From NCBI GenBank assembly GCA_964549275.1, contig CAZJUP010000002.1, positions 1 through 64,000 on the forward strand: a stretch of 64,000 nucleotides of DNA, written 5' to 3'. Shown piece by piece: positions 1-8,230 of this stretch. The notes below the pieces were generated by a model that did not search any database, had not been told where the DNA came from, and worked only from the letters and a program-made list of their open reading frames with translations. Position 1 is the first letter of the stretch. The number at the start of each line of letters is the position of its first letter. A program made the position numbers and the translations under genes. Source of the stretch: CAZJUP01 sp964549275 (GTDB lineage Bacteria; Fidelibacterota; Marinisomatia; Marinisomatales; TCS55).

Positions 1-1
1 T

Positions 2-889
2 ATTCATCCCAATCAAATGGCAGTGTTTGCGGCAAAAGATTGCTTGAGCAAATGTAACGTTGACCCAAAAGAAATTGATGTTATTCTCTGTACTACTGAA
101 GAATGGCGAGAATATTTATTATGGACTTCCGGTATTGATATTGCATATGAAATTGGAGCCACAAATGCTTGGGGAATGGATATTCATATGCGATGTGCCA
201 CAACCATTGCTGCCATGAAAACTGCAAAATCGCTCATGGCTGATAATGATGATATTAATACAGTCTTGATTGCGGGTGGATATCGCATAAGTGATTTTAT
301 CGATTTTAATAATTTGAATACGAGTTTCTTATTCAATATTGGTGCCGGGGCAGGAGCTATGATTATGAAAAAAGGGCACCCGGAAAATCAGGTTTTGGGA
401 AGTCACTTGATTTGTGATGGCTATATGAGTAAACATGTGTTGGTTCCTGCCAGCGGAACAATCCAGCACCCAACAGATGAAAAAGTGAAAAACCGTGATT
501 TCTTTTTTGATTTGGTTGAACCGCAACTCATGAAAAACCGACTGAATGAGGTCACTATGGATAATTGGATGGAGTGTGTGGACCAGGCATTGGTAAAAAG
601 CAGTGAGAATCCTGATGCTCTTTTGACTCGCGAAAACATTGATTTTTTAAATTTAGTTTTGATTAAACCATCCGCTCATAAAGTGATGCTTAACCAACTT
701 GGTTTGTCGGAAGATCAATCAGTGTATTTAAATAATGTAGGCCATATCGGCGAACAGGATTCAATCCTAAACATGATTTATGGAGCAAAAGAAGGAAAGT
801 TAAAAGACGGCGATTTAATGGCTGTAGTGGGAGCTGGTATTGGTTATGTTTGGGGTGCAACCTGTATTCGCTGGGGAGAGGCAGCCTAA
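2..889 (+). CDS. 3-oxoacyl-ACP synthase III-like protein (5' partial)
   Basis: A thiolase-fold condensing enzyme of the KAS III (FabH) type. The reading frame is already open at the window edge, and residues before the first ATG (17) read like the usual N-terminal stretch, so the gene starts upstream and the first third is missing. The likely nucleophile is the Cys in the RCATTIAA stretch (residue 60 counted from the ATG at 17), and a KPSAHKVM segment supplies the expected His. Where FabH has Asn in a GN(T/S) motif this protein reads NVGHIGEQDS, so the third catalytic residue may be His; the alignment is by eye. The symporter ATG follows 3 bases after the stop, so they form one operon. The substrate is unknown; a role in fatty-acid elongation is not implied by this context. 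Confidence 0.8.
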   Translation: MHPNQMAVFAAKDCLSKCNVDPKEIDVILCTTEEWREYLLWTSGIDIAYEIGATNAWGMDIHMRCATTIAAMKTAKSLMADNDDINTVLIAGGYRISDFIDFNNLNTSFLFNIGAGAGAMIMKKGHPENQVLGSHLICDGYMSKHVLVPASGTIQHPTDEKVKNRDFFFDLVEPQLMKNRLNEVTMDNWMECVDQALVKSSENPDALLTRENIDFLNLVLIKPSAHKVMLNQLGLSEDQSVYLNNVGHIGEQDSILNMIYGAKEGKLKDGDLMAVVGAGIGYVWGATCIRWGEAA

Positions 890-892
890 CGT

Positions 893-2425
893 ATGGTTTT
901 AGCATGGTCATTATTCATTTTGTATTTATTGGGAACATCCTATCTGGGTTGGCGAGGGCATAAAAAAACCGGAGATTTCAGTAGCTTTGCTATTGGAAAG
1001 GGAGATATGTCACCCTTAGTTGTCGGTGTAACACTTGCAGCAGCCACAGCGTCAGCGGCCACCTTCATTATTAATCCCGGTTTTATATATGTGGATGGAC
1101 TATCTGCATGGATGCATATTGTAATTGGCACATTTTCCGGTTTTACCATCATGCTCTATCTTCTTTCATTTAGATTTAGGAAAATTGGTGAAGAGGTCGG
1201 TGCTTTAACACTACCAGATTGGATTGGGAAACGGTATCACTCCGAATCATTTTCCCTTTATTTTTCGATCCTAAATTTATTGAGTTTTGCCTTCATCGTT
1301 CTATTGGTGGGTGGAATCTCAATTGTCATGCAAAATTTATTGGGATTAGGGAATATCCCTGCACTGATCATCACTCTTGTATTTGTTACTGGTTACGTAT
1401 TTATGGGAGGAACTTATGCCCATGTATATACAAATATGCTTCAAGGTTCATTAATGATCATCGTAACCGTAATCGTATTGTTTTCGGGAGTAAAGCTATT
1501 TTTTACTGCTGACCCGGGTTTTATTAGTGCTATCTCTGCAGTTGATCCCAATCTCTTAAAATGGGTTAACCCAACAGGGAAATTATTTAACAATATTTTT
1601 TCTATATATGTGGCTGGATTTGTGGTGGGGGCTTCAGTTGTGTGCCAACCCCATATACTGACGAAGGCTCTCTATGTAAAGTCAGACAAAGCAGTTAAAC
1701 AATATTTAATCATTTTTACCATCATATTCATTTTGTTTTTACTTTTAGGGTCAGTGGGGTTTTTTGCCCGCCTTACTGTACCGGTTGAACAATTGAATGA
1801 CCCCAATACAGGTGTTTTCCGACAGGATTTGGTTATGACCATGTATCTTATCAATGCATTCCCAACTTGGGTAACCACCCTCATTTTTATTGTATTATTG
1901 GCTGCGGCCATGTCAACCCTTGATGGGTTATTGGTTTCGATTTCAACCATAACCGCTAATGATTTGGTTGCTAATGTGATCGATAAGATTGGCGGACATC
2001 ATTTATCCGATAAAGAGCGGATGAAAATTTCTTTCCGTGCAAGTCATATTATTTTGGTTGTGATTGCCGGTTTAGTCTTTCTGGTCAATATTAATCCTCC
2101 AAAATTATTGGGAGTTTTCGGGCAGGTTGGTGTTTATGGAATGGTATTAGCTGCCGTTCCTCCGTTATTAACCGGTGTTTTATTTAAAAATGTTCCCTTG
2201 TTTTTGGTTTGGTCAACATCGCTTTTTGGGATGGGAATCCACTTTATTATATATCTCTTCGGGGAAAATCTGTTTCCAAACTCAACATTAACATTTGCTA
2301 ATCCCGGTGTTACAGCAAGTATCGGTGTATTAATTTCTGTTCTTATTGCTTTAATAGGAGGGGGTATCATTCATATTCAAAATAAAGGTTTCTTTACACA
2401 AGAAAAAAAGGAGATGAGTTCATGA
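893..2425 (+). CDS. Sodium:solute symporter family protein
   Basis: A 510-residue inner-membrane transporter of the SSS family (PanF/PutP-like fold), predicted to couple Na+ entry to uptake of a small organic solute. The sequence is almost entirely hydrophobic segments (about 13), with the Ala/Thr-rich TLAAATASAATFI helix near residue 50 typical of SSS TM2 and a conserved AAAMSTLDGLLVSISTI helix near residue 345 matching the family's Na+-site helix. It ends in a short charged tail. It starts 3 bases after the KAS III-like gene and its stop overlaps the TonB receptor start (ATGA), so solute entry at both membranes and the enzyme appear co-expressed. The solute cannot be read from the sequence. 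Confidence 0.9.
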   Translation: MVLAWSLFILYLLGTSYLGWRGHKKTGDFSSFAIGKGDMSPLVVGVTLAAATASAATFIINPGFIYVDGLSAWMHIVIGTFSGFTIMLYLLSFRFRKIGEEVGALTLPDWIGKRYHSESFSLYFSILNLLSFAFIVLLVGGISIVMQNLLGLGNIPALIITLVFVTGYVFMGGTYAHVYTNMLQGSLMIIVTVIVLFSGVKLFFTADPGFISAISAVDPNLLKWVNPTGKLFNNIFSIYVAGFVVGASVVCQPHILTKALYVKSDKAVKQYLIIFTIIFILFLLLGSVGFFARLTVPVEQLNDPNTGVFRQDLVMTMYLINAFPTWVTTLIFIVLLAAAMSTLDGLLVSISTITANDLVANVIDKIGGHHLSDKERMKISFRASHIILVVIAGLVFLVNINPPKLLGVFGQVGVYGMVLAAVPPLLTGVLFKNVPLFLVWSTSLFGMGIHFIIYLFGENLFPNSTLTFANPGVTASIGVLISVLIALIGGGIIHIQNKGFFTQEKKEMSS

Positions 2426-4875
2426 GAAAAATGAATCAAATCGTTTGGGTAATATCGCTGCTAATGACAGCATCGCTTATAGCTCAAACAGGAAATGTAT
2501 CCGGGAAAGTGTCCGATGAAAACGGAAATCCCTTGCCGGGTGCAAATGTGGTTGTCGATGGGACAACCATGGGCGCAGCTGCTGGCAGTGATGGTTCTTT
2601 TTTAGTAAAAAATGTACCAGTTGGTTCATATACCCTTACTGTTTCTGTTATCGGTTTTGCGCCAAAAAGTGAAAGTGTGGTTGTTTCAGAGGATGGCACA
2701 ACGATTAATTTCTCTTTGGTGCAAAGTATTTTGCCCAGTGATGAAATTGTTGTTTCTGCTTCAAAAAGGGCGGAAAAAATTGTAGATGCCCCTGTCACAA
2801 TTGCAGTAATCAATGAGGCGAAAATAAGAAGGAGTACAGGATTTAACGTTGGCGCATTGATGAAAGAGGTTAAGGGTGCGGATATTTACCAGGCAGGAAT
2901 TCAGGGAATTGGAGTGAATGCCAGAGGATTTATGTCTGCCTATAGCTACCGCTTCATGATGATGGGTGACGGTATGAATGCCATGCTCCCGGGTGCAGGA
3001 TTATCCTCAGGGGGAATGTGGCCTGTAGCAAAGGAAGATTTGGAACGCGTAGAGGTGATTATGGGTCCAAGTTCTGCTTTATACGGTCCAAATGCACATA
3101 ATGGAATGATGAATGTAATATCGAAACATCCCAGAAGGTATCCGGGTGGTTCGGTTGTTATTGGTGCGGGACAAAACAGTATCCTTTCAACTCGATTTCG
3201 TTATGCCGGTACTTCAGGTCCCTTGGCATATAAAGTGAACTTTGAAAGGATTGCTGGGACAGATTGGACAACAAATAAAGAATATTGGGCTGATCTGAAT
3301 GGAAATAAAGCCATTGATAGCGGTGAAACCATCGTTGTGGGACATGAAGAAGACAGTAAAATCGAGGACCAGAGGTTGAATGCTGCAGTGTACTATGAGC
3401 TATCCAGTGATTTAGAACTTGCAGCAGGATATGGTCAGGGTAAACAGACGGGTTGGGGTACAACAAATCTTGGTGCAAATGTTCTCCAGAACTGGATTGT
3501 GAATAACACCTGGGCACAGGTTAGTCATCCCAGGATATTTGCCCGGTTTTATAAAACAACAAATACAGCGGGGAATACCCATTCAGTGCCCAATCGGTCT
3601 ATCATGGAGCTCAGCGGAATGAGTCGGCAGGATGCCATAGATAAAATCAAATATACCGATGACTCTGGCCTTATTGGTGCAGAGGCTCAGGGGAATGTAT
3701 CTCTGGGCTCAATGAATCTAATCGCTGGTTTTGATTACATGAAATTTGAGCCAATTAGCGGAAGATCTTACCTTGATGATAAAGGAACCGATCCCGTCAC
3801 CGGCCAGGAAGAAGGCGAGGCTATAGTATTAACCCAAACCGGATTCTACGGACAAGCTCAAATAGACTTACCCGCAGCAATATCTTTAACGGGTGCGATA
3901 CGATTTGATAACCATGATAATTATGGGAAAAATACGAGCCCCCGTTTTGGGTTAGTCTGGAAAGGACTCGGTTTTGGGAATATTCGTGTAACGTGGAATA
4001 GGGCATTTCAGGCTCCTGCGATTCTGCAGCAAATGCTCTACCTCCCCTATGGAACGGTAGGTCCCTTCGGATTGATATTAAGAGGAGGTGGACGAGGATT
4101 TACCTATGCTGATGGGACAAAGATTGATCCTTTGAAAGTCGAGACAAACGAAACCTTAGAATTTGGATTTAAGGGAACACCAGCAAAAGGGCTCTACTTG
4201 GATGTGAATTATTTCCAAAGTACATATAAGGATTTTATCAGTCCCTTGCAGTTCATTGCGGATCCGCTTGGGTTGGGATTAGCTGGGACACCGGGAACTC
4301 CGCTGATTATTACCCATATGGGCGATGTAGCATTGGATCCGGAGTATATCATGACCTATAAGAATTTTGGAGAGGTAAAAATATCCGGTTTTGATTTAGG
4401 TGTGAAGTATGCTTTAAGTAGCAATTTGGGTGTATTCATCAATTTTTCAAAAGCTGACTATTCAGACTTGAAGAGTAAGAAAGAAGATGAAGCCACTGCA
4501 GCACAATATGCGTCACTTCATATCAATTCGCCTGAAACAAAATGGGCGGCTGGTGTTGATCTGAAAAACTTAGGGTTACAGGGATTCGGTGTTTCGGTAT
4601 CAGCACGTCATGTGGATGAATTCGATTTTATATCGGGTAGTCATAGAGCAACGGCCGAAGGAAAAGGAACCAGTATAACAGGAAATCCATACTTTCTGGA
4701 TGAAGGTCCTTTGGGTGGTTATACTCTCATTGATCTTGCAATCAGTTATGAGTTATCCAAAAAACTCATGGTCAATCTTTCAGTAGATAATGTAACAGAT
4801 ACAGAAGCACGTCAAATGGTGGGATCACCTGCCACGAGAAGATTGGCTGTTGCTGAGGTACGGTACGCCTTTTAA
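2422..4875 (+). CDS. TonB-dependent receptor with carboxypeptidase-like N-terminal domain
   Basis: An 817-residue outer-membrane active transporter. It has a signal peptide (about residues 1-22), a CarboxypepD_reg-like beta-sandwich (about 24-105, GKVSDENGNPLPGANVVV), a plug domain (about 115-240, with RVEVIMGPSSALYGPNA) and a 22-strand-type barrel ending in an aromatic residue (VRYAF), as outer-membrane proteins do. The ATG overlaps the symporter stop (ATGA). The three genes from 1 to 4875 would carry one substrate across the outer membrane, then the inner membrane, then to a condensing enzyme. An intrinsic terminator follows immediately. The ligand is unknown; no metal- or B12-specific feature was seen. 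Confidence 0.9.
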   Translation: MRKMNQIVWVISLLMTASLIAQTGNVSGKVSDENGNPLPGANVVVDGTTMGAAAGSDGSFLVKNVPVGSYTLTVSVIGFAPKSESVVVSEDGTTINFSLVQSILPSDEIVVSASKRAEKIVDAPVTIAVINEAKIRRSTGFNVGALMKEVKGADIYQAGIQGIGVNARGFMSAYSYRFMMMGDGMNAMLPGAGLSSGGMWPVAKEDLERVEVIMGPSSALYGPNAHNGMMNVISKHPRRYPGGSVVIGAGQNSILSTRFRYAGTSGPLAYKVNFERIAGTDWTTNKEYWADLNGNKAIDSGETIVVGHEEDSKIEDQRLNAAVYYELSSDLELAAGYGQGKQTGWGTTNLGANVLQNWIVNNTWAQVSHPRIFARFYKTTNTAGNTHSVPNRSIMELSGMSRQDAIDKIKYTDDSGLIGAEAQGNVSLGSMNLIAGFDYMKFEPISGRSYLDDKGTDPVTGQEEGEAIVLTQTGFYGQAQIDLPAAISLTGAIRFDNHDNYGKNTSPRFGLVWKGLGFGNIRVTWNRAFQAPAILQQMLYLPYGTVGPFGLILRGGGRGFTYADGTKIDPLKVETNETLEFGFKGTPAKGLYLDVNYFQSTYKDFISPLQFIADPLGLGLAGTPGTPLIITHMGDVALDPEYIMTYKNFGEVKISGFDLGVKYALSSNLGVFINFSKADYSDLKSKKEDEATAAQYASLHINSPETKWAAGVDLKNLGLQGFGVSVSARHVDEFDFISGSHRATAEGKGTSITGNPYFLDEGPLGGYTLIDLAISYELSKKLMVNLSVDNVTDTEARQMVGSPATRRLAVAEVRYAF

Positions 4876-4901
4876 TAAAAAGTATAAAATATAATCATAG
4901 A

Positions 4902-4934
4902 ACAAAAGGTCTCTGGGTAGAGGCCTTTTGTTTT
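4902..4934 (+). terminator. Intrinsic terminator after the TonB receptor operon
   Basis: A 12-bp stem, ACAAAAGGTCTC against GAGGCCTTTTGT with one G-U pair, has a 6-base loop and runs into TTTT. It lies 27 bases after the receptor stop, and the aldehyde dehydrogenase begins 37 bases later. Confidence 0.85.
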
Positions 4935-4970
4935 ATAAATTGTTTATGGTGAAATTATTGAGGAAATATT

Positions 4971-6341
4971 ATGAAACCTCTTCTTTCGATTAATCCTGCT
5001 ACAGGGGAAATAAATAATGAATATATCCAAATGTCCACAGATGAAATCAATAAATGTCTTAAAGATGTTGATTCTGCCTATGGCCAATGGAAAAACATTC
5101 CCTTTGACAAAAGAGAAACGTTCTTAAAAAAGGCAGCTGAATTTTTACGTAAAAATAAAAGTGAATATGGGCGATTGATGGCCCGGGAGATGGGAAAGCC
5201 AATTGTACAGGGAGAAGCTGAAATAGAAAAATGTGCTTGGGTTTGTGAATATTATGCTGAAAATGGACATTCATTTCTCAAATTAAAACCGGTTAAAACT
5301 GACGCTAAGAACAGTTATGTTGCATTCAAACCTTTAGGCGTTCTCTTGGCAGTTATGCCTTGGAATTTTCCATTTTGGCAAGTATTTAGGTTTGCAGTAC
5401 CGGCTTTGATGGCTGGTAATGTAGTGATATTGAAACATGCTTCAAATGTTCAAGGATGTGCTTCCGCAATAGAATCGATTTTTATCAATGCCGGATTTCC
5501 GGAGAACGTGCTTCGCAATCTCGTTATAAGGTCTAACAGGGTAGAATCCATTATCGAAAATTCTATTATTAAAGCAGTTACCATTACAGGAAGTACTTTG
5601 GCAGGAAAGTCCGTAGCTAAAAAATCAGGTGAAATGTTAAAAAAAACTGTACTCGAACTGGGTGGGAGCGACCCGTACATTATATTAGAAGATTCAAATT
5701 TACCTCAAGCAGTTGGTGCATGTACCCAAGGTCGGTTGTTGAACACAGGGCAAAGCTGTATTGCCGCAAAACGATTTATCGTCATAGAAAAGATTTTAGA
5801 ACAATTTATAAGATTAATGAAAAAATCCATGGGATCAAAATCAGTAGGTGATCCATTGAAATACGAGACGGAAATAGGCCCTATGGTTAGCATGTCAGCT
5901 AGAGATGACCTTCATCGTCAAGTAGAGAGAAGCGTGAAAATGGGTGCTAAATGTCTATTGGGTGGATATCTTCCTAAGGGACCAGGTGCATTTTATCCGG
6001 CAACTCTACTCAGCAATGTAAAACCTGGAATGCCTGCATTTGACGAAGAGTTATTTGGACCTGTCGGTGCCATCATTTCAGCCTCCAATGAAAATGAAGC
6101 GATTGATTTAGCCAATCAATCTTCATTTGGATTGGGAGCAGCAGTATTTACGCAAGACATGGAGCGAGGTCAGTGCATTGCTGAAAATGAACTGGAAGCG
6201 GGAACTGTATTTGTGAATGATTTTGTAAAATCAGACCCCAGATTACCTTTTGGGGGAGTAAAAGATTCGGGGTATGGACGAGAATTATCTTCATTTGGTA
6301 TTTATGAATTTATAAATATTAAAACTATTTATATCAAATAG
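4971..6341 (+). CDS. Aldehyde dehydrogenase, succinate-semialdehyde dehydrogenase-like
   Basis: A 456-residue NAD(P)-dependent aldehyde dehydrogenase oxidising an aldehyde to its acid. The catalytic Cys is at about residue 263 (NTGQSC), the general base Glu at about 229 (VLELGGSD) and the oxyanion Asn at about 132 (MPWNFPFWQ). The length and the short N-terminus resemble the compact succinate-semialdehyde dehydrogenases (GabD/Sad-like, about 460 residues) more than the 490-residue betaine-aldehyde type, but substrate choice is an inference. It is separated from the receptor by a terminator and from the TetR gene by 80 bases holding an operator-like palindrome, so it may be a TetR target only if transcribed through; no palindrome lies upstream of it. 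Confidence 0.85.
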   Translation: MKPLLSINPATGEINNEYIQMSTDEINKCLKDVDSAYGQWKNIPFDKRETFLKKAAEFLRKNKSEYGRLMAREMGKPIVQGEAEIEKCAWVCEYYAENGHSFLKLKPVKTDAKNSYVAFKPLGVLLAVMPWNFPFWQVFRFAVPALMAGNVVILKHASNVQGCASAIESIFINAGFPENVLRNLVIRSNRVESIIENSIIKAVTITGSTLAGKSVAKKSGEMLKKTVLELGGSDPYIILEDSNLPQAVGACTQGRLLNTGQSCIAAKRFIVIEKILEQFIRLMKKSMGSKSVGDPLKYETEIGPMVSMSARDDLHRQVERSVKMGAKCLLGGYLPKGPGAFYPATLLSNVKPGMPAFDEELFGPVGAIISASNENEAIDLANQSSFGLGAAVFTQDMERGQCIAENELEAGTVFVNDFVKSDPRLPFGGVKDSGYGRELSSFGIYEFINIKTIYIK

Positions 6342-6393
6342 GAGATAAAACTTGTAGAAAATTGATTATTTGTATTGGTGATCTTCTGTAAAT

Positions 6394-6407
6394 TGACCAC
6401 CCGGTCA
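6394..6407. promoter_or_regulatory. TetR-type operator candidate
   Basis: TGACC-ACCC-GGTCA is a perfect 5-bp inverted repeat with a 4-base spacer, ending 14 bases before the tetR ATG. Short TGACC/GGTCA palindromes are usual targets of TetR proteins, so autorepression of the tetR-men transcript is the simplest reading. Confidence 0.55.
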
Positions 6408-6421
6408 TTATTAGAGATTCA

Positions 6422-7042
6422 ATGGTTTCATCCACCAAAAAATTCAGACAACTTTCAAAAGAAAAACAGGCGCGAATAGTTAATGCGTCTATTTCTGAAT
6501 TTGCTGAGAGACATTATGAAACAGCATCAATGAATAAGGTGGTGGAGCGGGCAGGCATTGCCAAGGGGTCGCTCTTTAATTATTTTAAAACAAAAAGCAG
6601 TCTTTACTACCATATTTATCATTTGGCTATGGAGGAAGTGAAATCCTATCTTCGGATGGTTCGGGATGAGACTGCAGAACTTCCGTTTGAAAAACGATTG
6701 GCAAAAATCGTTGACTCAGGTGTGATATTTATCACAGATCATCCTAGGTTGGCTCGAATCTATTTTCGTTTAATCTATTCAGCGGATTCTCCGGACAGGC
6801 AAAAGATAGTGTCCGAACTTCAGAAACTTTCTGACGATTATTTAGGTGAGATCATTCAAATAGCCCAGGAACGGGGAGAATTGAATCCTCAAATTGAAAT
6901 GACCAAAGCTGTGTTTTATTTGGACGCTGTTCTCAATCGATTTTTAAAAGAGTATCACGAGTCCCTATCCAATGGGGTAACATTAAATCGTGAAGAATGG
7001 GTGAATAGTATTACAGAATTATTTTCAAAAGGATTCAAGTGA
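6422..7042 (+). CDS. TetR/AcrR family transcriptional regulator
   Basis: A 206-residue one-component repressor. Residues 8-55 form the TetR_N helix-turn-helix (KGSLFNYFKTKSSLYYHIY is the recognition-helix end). The remainder is a helical ligand-binding and dimerisation domain ending in a C-terminal helix. The gene lies first in the menaquinone gene run and its stop overlaps the GTG start of menG by 4 bases, so the regulator is co-transcribed with and perhaps controls the pathway or a neighbouring lipid/aldehyde function. The palindrome just upstream supports autoregulation. The ligand is unknown. Confidence 0.9.
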   Translation: MVSSTKKFRQLSKEKQARIVNASISEFAERHYETASMNKVVERAGIAKGSLFNYFKTKSSLYYHIYHLAMEEVKSYLRMVRDETAELPFEKRLAKIVDSGVIFITDHPRLARIYFRLIYSADSPDRQKIVSELQKLSDDYLGEIIQIAQERGELNPQIEMTKAVFYLDAVLNRFLKEYHESLSNGVTLNREEWVNSITELFSKGFK

Positions 7043-7785
7043 TTGAGCAAAAAAATAAAGATTATCCATCTGTCAAGAAAATGAATGATGATCAACGCAT
7101 TAGTATTGTAAAAGATATTTTTGCGTCGGTGACGGATAAGTATGATTTTTTAAACCGGTTTTTATCTGGACGTCGTGATGTGGCCTGGCGTAAGAGAACA
7201 GTAAAAGAAATGAATTTTTTCAACACGAATCGTTTTTTGGATATAGCCACAGGTACGGGAGATCTTGCATTGGATTGCGCTAAAACCAAAATGGATGTGA
7301 GTGTGACCGGTGTGGATTTCGTTCAGGCTATGGTGGATAAGGGGATTGAAAAAGTATCGAACCAGCATTTAGAAGATCGAGTGGAATTAAAGTGGGGCGA
7401 TGCCACCCAACTTGAATTTGATGATAATACTTTTGATGTTACGGCTATTGCTTTTGGAATACGGAATATTCCAAATAAGGAAAAAGCATTATCTGAAATG
7501 AAACGCATTATTGTAGAAAATGGACAAGTGATGGTGTTAGAACTCACGACACCAGAGCCGGGATTTTGGCGAAGTTCATATAGCTTTTATTTGAATAGTG
7601 TTCTACCCAAATTAGCAAAAAGGTTCACTAAAAACCCTGCTGCGTATGAATATCTTGCTGATTCGATTATGAATTTCCCAACGCGAAAAGAATTCTTATC
7701 ACTTATGGACTCAGTTGGGTTAAAAAATTGTAAATCAATTCCACTCACATTTGGTGTTTGTACACTTTATATAGGACAAAAATAA
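7039..7785 (+). CDS. menG: Demethylmenaquinone methyltransferase MenG/UbiE
   Basis: A 248-residue SAM-dependent C-methyltransferase performing the last step of menaquinone synthesis (demethylmenaquinone to menaquinone) at the membrane surface. It shows the family signature YDFLNRFLSGRRDVAWR near residue 35, SAM motif I FLDIATGTGDLAL near residue 70, and the RNIPNKEKALSEMKRI stretch. The chosen GTG start overlaps the tetR stop. An internal ATG at 7081 is possible but would shorten the usual N-terminus. The stop overlaps the menI ATG by one base (TAATG). Whether ubiquinone is also a product cannot be told from the protein, but all neighbours are men genes. Confidence 0.93.
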   Translation: MIEQKNKDYPSVKKMNDDQRISIVKDIFASVTDKYDFLNRFLSGRRDVAWRKRTVKEMNFFNTNRFLDIATGTGDLALDCAKTKMDVSVTGVDFVQAMVDKGIEKVSNQHLEDRVELKWGDATQLEFDDNTFDVTAIAFGIRNIPNKEKALSEMKRIIVENGQVMVLELTTPEPGFWRSSYSFYLNSVLPKLAKRFTKNPAAYEYLADSIMNFPTRKEFLSLMDSVGLKNCKSIPLTFGVCTLYIGQK

Positions 7786-8201
7786 TGGATAAATCAAAAC
7801 AATTGGAAAAAATCAATGCATTGGGAAATCAAACAATGGCCGAATCTATTGGTATCGAAATTACAGATATTGGTACCAACTTTGTAAGTGGCAAAATGCC
7901 CGTGGATCATCGCACGGTACAGCCCTTTGGATTATTACATGGCGGTGCTTCAGCAGCCTTGGCGGAAACATTAGGAAGTATAGCCGGCGGCATGGTGGTG
8001 GGTGATAATCTAAAAACTGTTGTAGGGGTTGAAATAAATTGTAACCATTTAAGAAGTGCAGAAAATGGTTGGGTTCATGGGAAAGCCACACCCATAAAGA
8101 TCGGACGTAAGATTCAGGTTTGGAATATTGAGATAAAAAATGATAATGGTGAATTGGTGACTGTAAGTCGGTTAACTTTGGCGGTAATTGATAAAAAGTA
8201 A
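7785..8201 (+). CDS. menI: 1,4-dihydroxy-2-naphthoyl-CoA thioesterase (hotdog fold)
   Basis: A 138-residue single-hotdog thioesterase of the PaaI/YdiI type, predicted to release 1,4-dihydroxy-2-naphthoate from its CoA ester between MenB and MenA. The LLHGGASAALAETLGS segment carries the HGG turn and the catalytic acid of this subfamily. The start is set at the ATG overlapping the menG stop; the frame is open 27 bases further upstream from a TTG but those codons lie inside menG. The family is broad, and the men context is the reason for choosing MenI over a general acyl-CoA thioesterase. Confidence 0.82.
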   Translation: MDKSKQLEKINALGNQTMAESIGIEITDIGTNFVSGKMPVDHRTVQPFGLLHGGASAALAETLGSIAGGMVVGDNLKTVVGVEINCNHLRSAENGWVHGKATPIKIGRKIQVWNIEIKNDNGELVTVSRLTLAVIDKK

Positions 8202-8230
8202 TATTGTGTTCATGTGGACACTTAAAGATT

